This document shows, piece by piece, positions 7,454-17,088 of a DNA stretch of 64,000 bases. Made by a program: the position numbers and the translations under genes. The DNA is from Natronoarchaeum rubrum (lineage in GTDB: Archaea; Halobacteriota; Halobacteria; Halobacteriales; Natronoarchaeaceae), in NCBI RefSeq assembly GCF_024494695.1, contig NZ_JANHDP010000003.1:496001-560000 (forward strand). Reading direction: 5' to 3'. The stretch's first letter is position 1. Every line of letters begins with the position of its first letter. The notes beneath the pieces were generated by a model. The model saw nothing but the letters and a program-made list of their open reading frames with translations, was not told where the DNA came from and made no database searches.

Positions 7454-8383
7454 CTACTCCTCGTCGTCGTCCCGTGCTGCGATCCGCTCCAGACGCTGGC
7501 GCTGCTCGCGGTGGAGCGTGACGACCATATCGGAGAGGACGCCGAACATGAGCAACTGCACGCCGAGCAACACGCCGAAGCCCGAGAGCATCGCCATGAC
7601 CTCGTGGCTGATCCCGACGACGAAGTACCGGTACGCGACCCAGGTCGCGACCAGCATACCCGCCAGGATCGCGGTGACGCCGATGCTGCCGTAGTAGAAC
7701 AGCGGGTTGTTCATCTTCGCGAGCCGGTACAGCGTCAGCATGATCGTCGCGCCGTCACGGAACGGGTGGAGGTTCGTCTCCGACCCGTCGGGCCGGGGAT
7801 CGTAGTGGATCGGGACGACCTCGGTGTCGATCCCGTGGCGGACGCACTCGACCGACAGTTCGGTCTCGATGCCGAACCCGTCGGCGACGAGATCGAGCCG
7901 CTCGACCGATTCGGTCGTAAAGGCGCGGTAGCCGCTGAGAATGTCGCCCAGGTCGCGGTGGTGGACGACGCCGAACGCGCTGTTGATGATCCCGTTGCCA
8001 AAGCGGTTGAGTCCCGACATCGCGTCGGGGTGCATCTCGGCGAAGCGGTCGCCGATCACGTGGCTCGCCCGGCCCTCGCGGAGCGGTTCGAGCAGGGCTT
8101 CGGCGTCCGCGGGCCGGTAGGTGCCGTCGCCGTCGAGCATCAGGACGTACTCGGCGTCGACCCGCCGAAGCGCCTCGCGGACGGCCTGTCCCTTCCCCGA
8201 GCCGGACTGGACGAACACCCGGGCGCCGCGGTCCTCGGCGATTTCGCGGGTCCCGTCGCTGGAGCCGCCGTCGGCCACGAGCACGTTCTCGTATCCCAGA
8301 TCGCGGAACTCGTCGATCACGTCGCCGATCGTCGCGGCTTCGTCCAGCGTCGGGATCATCACGCAAACGTCCGTCTCGGCCAT
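7454..8383 (-). CDS. aglJ: S-layer N-glycosylation glycosyltransferase AglJ (GT2, dolichol-phosphate sugar transferase type)
   Basis: A 309-residue membrane glycosyltransferase of family GT2. The N-terminal GT-A domain shows CVMIPTLDEAATIGDVI, VADGGSSDGT and the DGDGT metal-binding motif (MLDGDGTYRPAD). Two C-terminal membrane helices follow (SIGVTAILAGMLVATWVAYRY and FGVLLGVQLLMFGVLSDMVV). In Haloferax, AglJ adds the first sugar to dolichol phosphate for S-layer N-glycosylation; assignment here is by family resemblance. ATG 8383 is chosen because homologues begin close to the IPTLDE strand and a TATA-like CTTTTGC lies about 25 nt upstream. It diverges from a sugar nucleotidyltransferase gene. 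Confidence 0.85.
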   Translation of the reverse strand: MAETDVCVMIPTLDEAATIGDVIDEFRDLGYENVLVADGGSSDGTREIAEDRGARVFVQSGSGKGQAVREALRRVDAEYVLMLDGDGTYRPADAEALLEPLREGRASHVIGDRFAEMHPDAMSGLNRFGNGIINSAFGVVHHRDLGDILSGYRAFTTESVERLDLVADGFGIETELSVECVRHGIDTEVVPIHYDPRPDGSETNLHPFRDGATIMLTLYRLAKMNNPLFYYGSIGVTAILAGMLVATWVAYRYFVVGISHEVMAMLSGFGVLLGVQLLMFGVLSDMVVTLHREQRQRLERIAARDDDEE

Positions 8384-8623
8384 CGTACCCGGATTCGATG
8401 CCACGGGTGCAAAAGCGTTATTGGTCGCTTACGATTCTGGAAGCGACCTGTTACACGCCAAGGTATTCAAGCCGGCAGTCGGAGATGCGACTGTGACAAC
8501 GCTACCGAACGCAGGGAGTGAAACTGGAGCGACCGCCGCCGGAAGCCGACCGGAACGCGGCAGGAGCGACACTGGTCCGGGCGGACGCGCCGAGCGTGTC
8601 GGCACGCCGGAGGTGACCGCAGC

Positions 8624-9826
8624 GTGAAAGCCGTTGTCCTCGCGGCCGGCGAGGGCACCCGCATGCGCCCGCTGACGGCGACCCGCCCGAAGCCGATGGT
8701 CCCCGTCGCGGGGAAGCCGCTGGTCGAGCACGTGCTCGACGCCGCCGCCGAGTACGTCGACGGCTACGTGCTCGTGGTGGGCTACCGCGCGGACGCGATC
8801 CGCGAGCACCTCGGCGACGCCCACCGCGGGAAGCCGATCACCTACGTCGATCAGGACGAACAGCGCGGCACCGCCCACGCCATCGGCACGGCCGACGGGC
8901 ACGTCGACGAGCGCTTTCTCGCGCTCAACGGCGACGTCGTCATCGACGACGGGCTGGTCGCCAAGCTCGCGAACGCCGACAGCACCGCGATCGCGACGAT
9001 GCGCGTCGACGACCCGCGGTCCTACGGCGTCGTCGGACGCGACGGCGACCGCGTCGTCGACATCGTCGAGAAGCCCGACGACCCGCCGTCGAACCTCGCG
9101 AACCTCGGGCTGTACGCCTTCGACCCCACGATCTTCGAGTACATCGAGCGCACAGGACGAAGCGAGCGCGGCGAGTACGAGATCACCGACTCGATCGAGA
9201 TGCTGATCGAGGACGGCGACCGCGTCGTCGCGGTCGAGCACGAGGGCGAGTGGCTCGACGTGGGCCGCCCCTGGGAGGTGCTCGACGCCAACGAGCGCCT
9301 GCTGGAGCACTGCTCGCGCCAGCTCGACGGCGAGATCGAGGACGGCGCCACCCTGAAAGGCGACGTCGTCGTCGAGGAGGGCGCGCGCGTCCGATCGGGC
9401 GCGTACGTCGAGGGCCCCGTCTTGATCCAGTCCGGCGCCGACGTCGGACCGAACGCCTACGTCCGCGGCGCGACCGTGATCGGGCCCGACGCGCGCGTCG
9501 GCAACGCGGTCGAGGTGAAAAACTCGATCCTGCTCTCGGGCGCGAGCGCGGGCCACCTGTCGTACGTCGGCGACTCGATCATCGGCGCCGACGCCAACCT
9601 CGGCGCCGGCACCAAGGTGGCGAACCTCCGCCACGACGACGAGCCCGTCCGGATGTCCGTCAAGGGCGAGCAAGTCGACACCGGCCGCCGGAAGCTCGGC
9701 ACGGTGCTCGCCGACGGCGTCAAGACCGGTATCAACACGAGCCTCAACGCCGGTACCAAGCTCGGCGTCGGCGCCATGACGCGGCCGGGCGAGTCGGTGA
9801 TGTCGGACCGCGGTGACGGCGTCTGA
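8624..9826 (+). CDS. Bifunctional sugar-1-phosphate nucleotidylyltransferase / acyltransferase (GlmU-like)
   Basis: A 400-residue protein. The N-terminal nucleotidyltransferase domain has AVVLAAGEGTRMRPLTATRPKPM and the acceptor loop LALNGDVVIDDG. The C-terminal half is a left-handed beta-helix of hexapeptide repeats (about residues 240-390) ending with NAGTKLGVGAMTRPGE. The substrate could be glucosamine- or glucose-1-phosphate. It supplies nucleotide sugars, which fits the divergent aglJ neighbour. The start is GTG 8624, preceded by a good Shine-Dalgarno GGAGGTGA (8610-8617), one of the few strong ones in this window. Confidence 0.85.
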   Translation: MKAVVLAAGEGTRMRPLTATRPKPMVPVAGKPLVEHVLDAAAEYVDGYVLVVGYRADAIREHLGDAHRGKPITYVDQDEQRGTAHAIGTADGHVDERFLALNGDVVIDDGLVAKLANADSTAIATMRVDDPRSYGVVGRDGDRVVDIVEKPDDPPSNLANLGLYAFDPTIFEYIERTGRSERGEYEITDSIEMLIEDGDRVVAVEHEGEWLDVGRPWEVLDANERLLEHCSRQLDGEIEDGATLKGDVVVEEGARVRSGAYVEGPVLIQSGADVGPNAYVRGATVIGPDARVGNAVEVKNSILLSGASAGHLSYVGDSIIGADANLGAGTKVANLRHDDEPVRMSVKGEQVDTGRRKLGTVLADGVKTGINTSLNAGTKLGVGAMTRPGESVMSDRGDGV

Positions 9827-9839
9827 GAGAACGAACGAC

Positions 9840-9867
9840 GATCCCGGGCCTCTGGGAAACCCGGATC
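9840..9867 (+). terminator. Possible hairpin after the nucleotidyltransferase gene
   Basis: GATCCCGGG (9840-9848) pairs with CCCGGATC (9860-9867) with one bulged base and an 11-nt loop, 14 bp after the stop codon. No T-run follows directly, so terminator function is tentative. Confidence 0.3.
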
Positions 9868-10060
9868 CCGGCGTCCGCTCTTGTGACGACCTGAGGGCTA
9901 GCTTTCCGATCCAGTCTCGGCAGCCGTGCTCGCTGATTTCATCGCGGATTCGACACGCGTTTCTCTCCTGGACTCTTTAGAATTCATTTGACTACGTATG
10001 ATCCCTATATCTTCCTATAACAAAGTTATTTACGAGAGAATCATCTGAGCGTGGTTGCTA

Positions 10061-11386
10061 ATGGAGAACACGGAAACGGACGTCCACTGCGGATGTAGCT
10101 ACCACTCGGATCGACGCCGTCGCGACGACGGCCAGGACGACGCGTCGCGGCGCGTCGACGTATCGCTGCGCGACCTCGGATCGCACACTGATCTCGGAAC
10201 GCGGCCCGGCGTCAGTCGACGATCCTTCCTCGCAAGCACCGGCGCTGCTGCAGGGATCGCGACGCTCGCGGGCTGTCAGGGCGCAAGCACGGACGACTCA
10301 GGGCCCTCAGCGGGAGACGAGACGACCGACGACGGTCCCACCGAACTTTCGGGACGGATCGTGACCGGCGAAGCGATGTCGGTCGTCGAGGGAACGGTGG
10401 TCGTCGAGGACGGAACTATCTCGGAGATCAGGGAGGAAGGCGTAGATTCGAACGATATCGTGGTTCCCGCGTTCGTCAACACGCATACCCACATCACCGA
10501 CTCGATCGCGAAGGAGGCCGGACGGGGGTACACCTGGTCCGAACTCTTCATCGATCCCAATGTCAAGGGCCGGGTCAACAGTAACGCGACTGCCGAGGAG
10601 CGGCGCACGGGGATGCGTCGCACGATGGAGTTCATGCGGGCCACCGGCACGGGAACGTTCGTCGACTTCAAGGAACTCGGCCTCGACGGCGTCGACAACC
10701 TCGAGTCGGTCGACGAGGAGACGGCGGTCGACGCGTTGACCCTCCTCACGGGGGAGGGGCTCCCCGACGACGTTGACCTCGAAACCGAAATCGAGCAGGC
10801 CGACGGGTACAACGCCTACTACCCCTACACCGAGCGCGACGAACGCGCCCGGGAAATCTGCCGCGAGACCGACAAGGTGTTCGCGCTCCACTCCGGCGAG
10901 CCGGGGCCGGACGACATAGACGCGAGCCTGGCGCTGGAACCGGACTACACGTCCCACATGGTTCACACCCGCGAGAAGGACTACTCGGTGCTGGCGGACA
11001 ACGATATCGGGGTCGCCTGTCTTCCCCGCTCGAACCTGGTGATCCTCGACGAGCTACCGCCGCTCGAACGGCTTGCGGAGGCGACGACGGTCGCGCTCGG
11101 GACGGACAACGTCATGCTCAACAACGCGACCATGTTCCGCGAGATGGAGTTCACCAGCAAGCTGTTCGACGTGACGCCGCGGGAAGTCCTCCGGATGGCG
11201 ACGATCAATGGCGCGAAGCTGATTGGCCGGGACGACGAGATCGGCACGATCGAGGAGGGCAAGCGTGCGAAGCTGACGGTCGTCGACGGCGATGGCGAAC
11301 TCCGGGAACTCGTCGACGACGAGATCGTCGGCGGCGTCGTCCGTCGGGGGAGCGCCCGAGAGGTCCAGAACGTCGTACTCGACTGA
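10061..11386 (+). CDS. Tat-exported amidohydrolase lipoprotein (ATZ/TRZ/cytosine-deaminase-like)
   Basis: A 441-residue protein. After an unusually long 50-residue N-region comes a Tat signal with lipobox ([23 protein letters not shown] at 53-54, Cys72), so it should be lipid-anchored outside the cell. The amidohydrolase TIM barrel shows HTHIT (metal ligands), FALHSGEPG, the His-containing SHMVHTREK and the catalytic Asp in ALGTDNVML, then a C-terminal beta-sandwich piece ([18 protein letters not shown]). Members deaminate or dechlorinate nucleobases and triazines; the substrate is unknown. TTATTTAC (10026-10033) lies about 31 nt before ATG 10061. An exported member of this mostly cytosolic family is unusual. 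Confidence 0.75.
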   Translation: MENTETDVHCGCSYHSDRRRRDDGQDDASRRVDVSLRDLGSHTDLGTRPGVSRRSFLASTGAAAGIATLAGCQGASTDDSGPSAGDETTDDGPTELSGRIVTGEAMSVVEGTVVVEDGTISEIREEGVDSNDIVVPAFVNTHTHITDSIAKEAGRGYTWSELFIDPNVKGRVNSNATAEERRTGMRRTMEFMRATGTGTFVDFKELGLDGVDNLESVDEETAVDALTLLTGEGLPDDVDLETEIEQADGYNAYYPYTERDERAREICRETDKVFALHSGEPGPDDIDASLALEPDYTSHMVHTREKDYSVLADNDIGVACLPRSNLVILDELPPLERLAEATTVALGTDNVMLNNATMFREMEFTSKLFDVTPREVLRMATINGAKLIGRDDEIGTIEEGKRAKLTVVDGDGELRELVDDEIVGGVVRRGSAREVQNVVLD

Positions 11387-11509
11387 CCGTTCTCGCCTCC
11401 CCGGCCGTCGACCGTCGCGAGGGGAGGTCCCGCAGTCGATCGTCGATACCGGCGCTACCCCCATCGTGTTTCAGTCAGTCCGTGGTGTGCTCACCTGAGG
11501 GGACCATAC

Positions 11510-12904
11510 ATGGAGAGTACCAACCCGGCCACGGGCGAGGTAATCGAGGAGTACGAGGATCACGACGACGAGGATGTCGAGCAGCGGCTCGACGCCGCGG
11601 ACGAGGCGGCGCCGGCCTGGGGCGACGCCAGCGTCTCGCAGCGCCAGGAGATCCTGGAGGACGCCGCCGACGTGCTCCGGGAGAACGTCGACGAGTACGC
11701 CGAACTGATGACTCGCGAGATGGGCAAGCCGATCGCGGAGGCCCGCGCGGAGGTCGAGAAGTGCGCGTGGGCCTGCGACTACTACGCCGAGCGCGCCGGC
11801 GAACACCTGCAGGACGACGTGATCGGAAGCGAGCCCGAGTCGAAGACGTTCGTCTCCTACGAGCCGCTCGGGCCGGTGCTGTCGATCATGCCCTGGAACT
11901 TCCCGTTCTGGCAGGTGTTCCGCTTCGCCGCGCCGTCGCTGGCGGCGGGCAACACGAGCCTGCTCAAGCACGCCTCGAACGTGCCCGGCTGCGCGCTCGC
12001 CATCGAGGACATCTTCTCGCAGGCGGGCGTGCCGGACGGCGCGCTGTCGACGCTGCTGATCGGCTCCGACCGGATCGACGACGTGATCGCCGACGACCGG
12101 ATTCGAGCAGTGACGCTCACCGGGAGTGAGGGCGCCGGGCGATCGGTGGGGCAGACTGCCGGCAAGAACCTCAAAAAGCACGTCCTCGAACTCGGGGGAA
12201 GCGACCCCTTTGTCGTGCTCGACGACGCCGATCTCGACGCCGCCGTCGAGACGGGCGTCCAGGCGCGGACGCTCAACTCCGGCCAGTCCTGCATCGCGGC
12301 GAAGCGCTTCATCGTTCACGGAGACGTGTACGACGAGTTCGAGGAGCGCTTCGTCGAGCAGATGCAGGATCTCTCGGTCGGCGATCCGATGGACGAGGAC
12401 ACCGACGTCGGCCCCCAGGCCCGCGAGGATCTCATGGAGGACCTCCACGAGCAGGTAACGGCCACGGAGGACGCCGGCGCGACGATCCAATGTGGCGGCG
12501 AGCCGCTCGACCGCGAGGGCGCGTTCTACCCGCCGACCGTCGTCACCGACGTTCCGAGGGACGCGCCGATGGCGGCCGAGGAGGTGTTCGGCCCCGCCGC
12601 GGCGCTGTTCCGGGTCGACGACGAGGACAAGGCGATCGAACTCGCGAACGATCACCACCTCGGCCTCGGCGCCTCGATCTGGACCGAGGATCTCGACCGG
12701 GGCGAGCGAGTCGCTCGCGAGATCGAGGCCGGGCTGACGTACGTCAACGAGCTCGTCAAGTCCGACCCGCGCCTGCCGTTCGGCGGCATCAAGGACTCGG
12801 GTTACGGCCGGGAGCTGGCCCACATGGGCATCCGCGAGTTCGTCAACCGCAAGACCGTCTGGGTCCAGCCGGCCGGCGGCCCGGACGACGTCGCCACGGA
12901 GTGA
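11510..12904 (+). CDS. gabD: NAD(P)-dependent aldehyde dehydrogenase, succinate-semialdehyde dehydrogenase type
   Basis: A 464-residue ALDH-superfamily enzyme oxidising an aldehyde to its acid. Seen: [21 protein letters not shown] (cofactor fold), [12 protein letters not shown], the catalytic Glu in LELGGSDP and catalytic Cys in [10 protein letters not shown], plus the C-terminal [15 protein letters not shown]. Length and motifs match the short haloarchaeal succinate-semialdehyde dehydrogenases; other aldehydes are possible. Only 3 bp separate it from the downstream ThDP enzyme, so the two are surely cotranscribed. A GAGGGGA Shine-Dalgarno-like stretch precedes ATG 11510. Confidence 0.85.
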   Translation: MESTNPATGEVIEEYEDHDDEDVEQRLDAADEAAPAWGDASVSQRQEILEDAADVLRENVDEYAELMTREMGKPIAEARAEVEKCAWACDYYAERAGEHLQDDVIGSEPESKTFVSYEPLGPVLSIMPWNFPFWQVFRFAAPSLAAGNTSLLKHASNVPGCALAIEDIFSQAGVPDGALSTLLIGSDRIDDVIADDRIRAVTLTGSEGAGRSVGQTAGKNLKKHVLELGGSDPFVVLDDADLDAAVETGVQARTLNSGQSCIAAKRFIVHGDVYDEFEERFVEQMQDLSVGDPMDEDTDVGPQAREDLMEDLHEQVTATEDAGATIQCGGEPLDREGAFYPPTVVTDVPRDAPMAAEEVFGPAAALFRVDDEDKAIELANDHHLGLGASIWTEDLDRGERVAREIEAGLTYVNELVKSDPRLPFGGIKDSGYGRELAHMGIREFVNRKTVWVQPAGGPDDVATE

Positions 12905-12907
12905 CCG

Positions 12908-14527
12908 ATGAGCGACGATACCGCAACGGACGACGCCGCGGGCGAGGACACCACCGCCCGGCTGATCGTCGACTGCCTCGAAGCCGAGGACGTCGAGCAC
13001 GTGTTCGGCATTCCCGGCGAGGAGACGACCGAGCTGCTGTTCGCGCTCGGCGACTCAGACATCGAGTTCGTCCCGGTCCGCCACGAGCAGGCAGCCGCGT
13101 TCATCGCAGACGTGTACGGTCGGCTCACGGGGAATGCCGGGGTCTGTCTCGGAACGCTCGGACCCGGCGCGACGAACCTGCTGACCGGCGTCGCGGACGC
13201 CTATCTCGACAAGAGCCCGCTCGTCGCGCTCACCGGACAGGGACGCCGCGAGCGCATCCAGCGCGAGAGCCACCAGGCGATCGACGTCGTCTCGCTGTTC
13301 GACAGCGTCACGAAGTGGAACGCCCAGATCGACGACGCCGCGTTCGCCGCCGAGGCGGTCCGCAAGGCGTTCCGCTGCGCCGAGCGCGAGAAGCCCGGCC
13401 CGACGCACCTCGAACTGCCCTACGACGTCGCCGGCGAGACGGTCGACGACGAACCGCTCGCTCGGCGCGATCCCGTCTCGCTGCCCGCACCTGATCGGGA
13501 CTCGCTCGACGCCGCCGTCGAATTGCTCGAATCAGCGGAGCGACCGCTCGTGCTGGCCGGCAACGGCGTCCTCCGAACGCGGGCCGCGCCCGCGCTCCGG
13601 TCGTTCGTCGACGACACGGGGATCCCGGTCGCGGCGACGTACATGGGCAAAGGCGCGGTGTCGGACGCCGACGAGCGCTCGCTGTACACGCTCGCCTCCG
13701 GCGTCGACGAGCAGTACGCCCCGATCGAGCGGGCCGACTGCGTCGTCGCGGCGGGCTACGACGTCGCCGAGCACGAGCCGGTCGACTGGAACCCCGATCT
13801 GGATCGCGCGATCGTCCACGTCGATACCGCGTCGGCGGACATCTCGCGGCACTACAACCCCGACGTCGAGATCGTCGGCGACATCGACGCGGCGCTGGAT
13901 CGGCTGGCGAGCGGCGTCGACCTGCGCTTCGACGACGAGTGGTGGACCGAGATCCGCGAGGACGTCCACGCGGCCGCGACCGAGCGACCGGCCGACGACG
14001 CGCCGCTCACCGTCGAGCGGCTCGTTCCGCTGCTCCGCGACGCGATGGCCGACGACGACGTGCTCGTCTCTGACGTCGGCCACCACAAGGGCGTGCTCGC
14101 CAAGCGGTTCCCCACGTACGAACCCAACACCTGCGTGATCTCGAACGGGCTGGCGACGATGGGGATCGCCCTCCCGGGCGCGATCGCGGCGGATCTCGCG
14201 ACCGACGCGAACGTCGTCGCCGCGACCGGCGACGGCGGGTTCATGATGAACGCCTCGGACCTGGAGACCGCCCGGCGGCTCGACTGTGGCTTCACGGTAC
14301 TCGTGTTCGAGAACCGCGAGTTCGGTTCGATCGCCCGCCAGCAACACGCCCACGGCGGCGGGGACTACGGAACCCAGTTCACGAACCCCGACTTCGCCAC
14401 GTTCGCCGACAGCTTCGACGCCGACGCGTACCGGCCCGAGTCCTGGTCGGCGATCGATCGAACGCTCTCGGACGTCGTGCCGACCGACGACCTGTCGCTG
14501 GTCGCCGTTCCCGTGGACGAGCGCTGA
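12908..14527 (+). CDS. Acetolactate synthase large subunit-like ThDP enzyme
   Basis: A 539-residue ThDP-dependent enzyme. Seen: FGIPGEETTELLFAL, the activating Glu in RHEQAAAFIADVYGR, LGPGATNLLTGVADA, the central FAD-like domain (PLVLAGNGVL) and the ThDP/Mg motif GDGGFMMNASDLETA. It resembles single-subunit catabolic acetolactate synthases (AlsS) or decarboxylases more than biosynthetic IlvB, and no small subunit follows. Linked to gabD, it may feed an aldehyde to that dehydrogenase or use its product; this is inference. It is one of three ThDP enzymes of this fold in the window. Confidence 0.8.
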   Translation: MSDDTATDDAAGEDTTARLIVDCLEAEDVEHVFGIPGEETTELLFALGDSDIEFVPVRHEQAAAFIADVYGRLTGNAGVCLGTLGPGATNLLTGVADAYLDKSPLVALTGQGRRERIQRESHQAIDVVSLFDSVTKWNAQIDDAAFAAEAVRKAFRCAEREKPGPTHLELPYDVAGETVDDEPLARRDPVSLPAPDRDSLDAAVELLESAERPLVLAGNGVLRTRAAPALRSFVDDTGIPVAATYMGKGAVSDADERSLYTLASGVDEQYAPIERADCVVAAGYDVAEHEPVDWNPDLDRAIVHVDTASADISRHYNPDVEIVGDIDAALDRLASGVDLRFDDEWWTEIREDVHAAATERPADDAPLTVERLVPLLRDAMADDDVLVSDVGHHKGVLAKRFPTYEPNTCVISNGLATMGIALPGAIAADLATDANVVAATGDGGFMMNASDLETARRLDCGFTVLVFENREFGSIARQQHAHGGGDYGTQFTNPDFATFADSFDADAYRPESWSAIDRTLSDVVPTDDLSLVAVPVDER

Positions 14528-14604
14528 CGCTCGCGCGTCCGACGTTTGTTTCATCTGATACGTATTTTTAATATGGTTGCCGCTCACGTTTCATTCGATA
14601 GCGT

Positions 14605-16194
14605 ATGGTTGACAACGAACGGGGGAGCGAGGGCGACGCCGACCGCTCTGGGGGGAGCGCGGCGAACGACGACCCGGCAGATCTGCTCGCCGACGCCGAC
14701 GCGGAGGACGCCGACGCGGTCGTCGAGCGCCTGCGCGAGAGCGGGCCGCGACAGCACGTTTCGGACGAAAGCGTCGACGACGTGCTGTCGGACCTCGACG
14801 GAGGAGAGAACGCCGATGAGCAGGATGCCGACGCGCGGGACGCCGACAGCGAGACGAGCGAGGGGCTCGTCGGCGGCGGCCCGACGACCACGGTTTCGCA
14901 GGACGGGATCGACGAGGTGTTCGAGCGACTCGAAGCGGAGACGCCGAATCACGACGAGCGAGGCGAGGCGCCCGAGGACGACGCGGGCGCCGTGAACGGC
15001 ACTGACGACGGTGCCGTCACTGCGGAAGATCCGATCGACGTGCAGTCCGGAGACTCGACGACCGACGACGAGTTCGGCACGCTCTCGGGCGGCGGCCCGA
15101 CGACGACGGTGTCCGACGAGGGCGTCGACGAGGTGCTCTCGCAGGTCAGCGACGACGTCGACTACGCGACGTTCGACGGCGACGACGCGCCGGCGGTCGC
15201 CGCCGAGACCGAGGTCGACCCGGACGCCGTGTTTCCGGACGACTGGGAAACTGTCGAGACCGAAGCGGACGACGAGGCCGTCCCCGAACCGGACGAGCAC
15301 ACGCCGGGCGAGGACGCCGACGAACTTCGACCGGACGACGCCGACGGCGCGGTGCTGGACCTGTTCGCCGACGTGGCCGAGGAGGTCAACGACGGGGAGT
15401 CGACCGTCGACACGCCGGACGATCCGTCCGAGAGAGTACAGCAGTCCGACGATGACCGGCCGGAATCAGAGGGTGTACCGCTCGACGACGACGGGGCGGA
15501 TGACGAGTTCTTCGACGACGACTCGACGAGCGACGGGACCGACACGATGGACGAGAACGTGGCATCGGACGAGTTCACAGCCGCCGAGAACAGCTTCGCA
15601 GCGATCGAAGACGACGTCGAGGCGGACGACGAGTCGGACGCGGACGGGATCGATCCAGATCTCGCCGCCGACGTCGACGCGCTGCTGTCGGCCGCGGACG
15701 ACCTCGAGTCGGGCACGGAGAGCGAAACGTCGGTCGACTCGCTCGACGACGCGGGCGAGCGCAGCGATGCAGACCGGGGGTCGGCGTCGCCGCAGGACGC
15801 CGACGAACGGGAGGCGACCGTCCGGTCGCAATCGAGCGCGAACGACCGATCGTCGGACGGTTCGTCCCGACTCGCCCTGAACACGCCGGACGACGCCGGC
15901 GTCGAGTGGAGCGAAGATGGAGGAGGCGTCGACGGGTCGTGGCTCGCGCCGGAGACCGCAGGGGCGGAGCCATCGACCTCGCTCGGCGACGATGACCGTA
16001 CGCGGGAGGGCGTCGAGGTCGACGAGGACGCCGGCGACGCCCGGCGAGCCGACCGCGACGAGCAGCAAGACGCCGCCGATAGGCAGCAAGACGCTTCCGA
16101 GGGGCAGCAAGACGACCGACGCCGCTTCGCCGGCTTACGGTACGCTCGCGCCGCCGCGGGCTGGCTCCGGTCGCTGCTGGCCCGCCTGGCCTGA
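14605..16194 (+). CDS. Long acidic repeat protein with basic C-terminal helix, unknown function
   Basis: A 529-residue, extremely Asp/Glu/Ser-rich protein, mostly low complexity. A short unit occurs three times, at residues about 47-64, 90-109 and 162-181, with consensus GP-x3-VS-x3-(V/I)D-(E/D)-V-(L/F), the last two preceded by GGGPTTTVS. The final 25 residues switch to basic and amphipathic (RRRFAGLRYARAAAGWL then RSLLARLA), able to bind a membrane or an acidic partner. TATTTTTAAT (14563-14572) lies upstream of ATG 14605. I do not recognise the family. dphB follows 60 bp downstream. It could be a disordered scaffold. Confidence 0.7.
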   Translation: MVDNERGSEGDADRSGGSAANDDPADLLADADAEDADAVVERLRESGPRQHVSDESVDDVLSDLDGGENADEQDADARDADSETSEGLVGGGPTTTVSQDGIDEVFERLEAETPNHDERGEAPEDDAGAVNGTDDGAVTAEDPIDVQSGDSTTDDEFGTLSGGGPTTTVSDEGVDEVLSQVSDDVDYATFDGDDAPAVAAETEVDPDAVFPDDWETVETEADDEAVPEPDEHTPGEDADELRPDDADGAVLDLFADVAEEVNDGESTVDTPDDPSERVQQSDDDRPESEGVPLDDDGADDEFFDDDSTSDGTDTMDENVASDEFTAAENSFAAIEDDVEADDESDADGIDPDLAADVDALLSAADDLESGTESETSVDSLDDAGERSDADRGSASPQDADEREATVRSQSSANDRSSDGSSRLALNTPDDAGVEWSEDGGGVDGSWLAPETAGAEPSTSLGDDDRTREGVEVDEDAGDARRADRDEQQDAADRQQDASEGQQDDRRRFAGLRYARAAAGWLRSLLARLA

Positions 16195-16253
16195 GCGTAG
16201 ATCGGTCGCCGGAAACACGCACGACTTTTCACCCGCACGCGCCGAGTGAGAGC

Positions 16254-17027
16254 ATGCTCACCTTCGTCGGACTCGGACTCTACGACGAGCGCTCGATCAC
16301 GGTCGAGGGCCGCGAGGCGCTGCGGGCGGCCGACCGGGCGTTCGCGGAGTTCTACACCAGCAAGCTCGTCGGCGCAACGGTCGAGGAGCTCGAATCGAAC
16401 CACGATATCGAGATCGAAGTCCGCGACCGGGCCGGCGTCGAACAGGACCCGGACCCGATCCTCGACGCCGCCGAGGCGGGCGACGCGGTGTTTCTCACCG
16501 CGGGCGACACGATGGTCTCGACGACCCACGTCGACCTCCGACTGCGCGCCCACGAGCGCGGCATCGACACGCGAGTGATCCACGGCGTCACCGCCCAGTC
16601 GGCCGCCAGCGGGCTCACCGGGCTGCAGAACTACCGGTTCGGCAAGGCGACGACGCTGCCGTTCGAGTACGCCCACGGCGCCGAGGGCGTCCCCGACAGC
16701 GTCGTCGAGACGATCCGCGCGAACCGCGAGCGCGGGCTGCACACGCTGGTCTACCTCGACATCAAAGCCGAGCGCGAGGAGTACATGACCGCCGACGTCG
16801 CCGCCGAGCAGTTCGCTGCCGAGTTCGGCGAGGACCTCGGCGTCGTCGTCGCGCGAGCAGGGAGCCCCGACCCGCTGGTGGCGGCCGACCGGATCGACGC
16901 CCTCGCGGAGCGTTCGTTCGGCGATCCGCTGCACCTGCTGGTGATCCCTGGCGACCTGCACCACATCGAAGCCGACGCGCTGGAGGCCCTGGGCGGCGCG
17001 CCGTCCGAGCTGCTGGATCCCGTCTGA
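16254..17027 (+). CDS. dphB: Diphthine synthase
   Basis: SAM-dependent methyltransferase that makes diphthine on translation elongation factor 2. At 257 residues it has the family's length and the tetrapyrrole-methylase fold: MLTFVGLGLYDERSIT at the N-terminus, VFLTAGDTMVSTTHVDLR, VIHGVTAQSAASGLTGLQNYRFG, and the C-terminal LHLLVIPGDLHHIEADAL. A T-rich GACTTTTCACC lies about 28 nt before ATG 16254. Confidence 0.95.
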   Translation: MLTFVGLGLYDERSITVEGREALRAADRAFAEFYTSKLVGATVEELESNHDIEIEVRDRAGVEQDPDPILDAAEAGDAVFLTAGDTMVSTTHVDLRLRAHERGIDTRVIHGVTAQSAASGLTGLQNYRFGKATTLPFEYAHGAEGVPDSVVETIRANRERGLHTLVYLDIKAEREEYMTADVAAEQFAAEFGEDLGVVVARAGSPDPLVAADRIDALAERSFGDPLHLLVIPGDLHHIEADALEALGGAPSELLDPV

Positions 17028-17088
17028 GAGCCGGCGACGGCCGTCGGTCACCGCGCCATTGAAATGAGCGACCCGCCTACGGGGTAGC

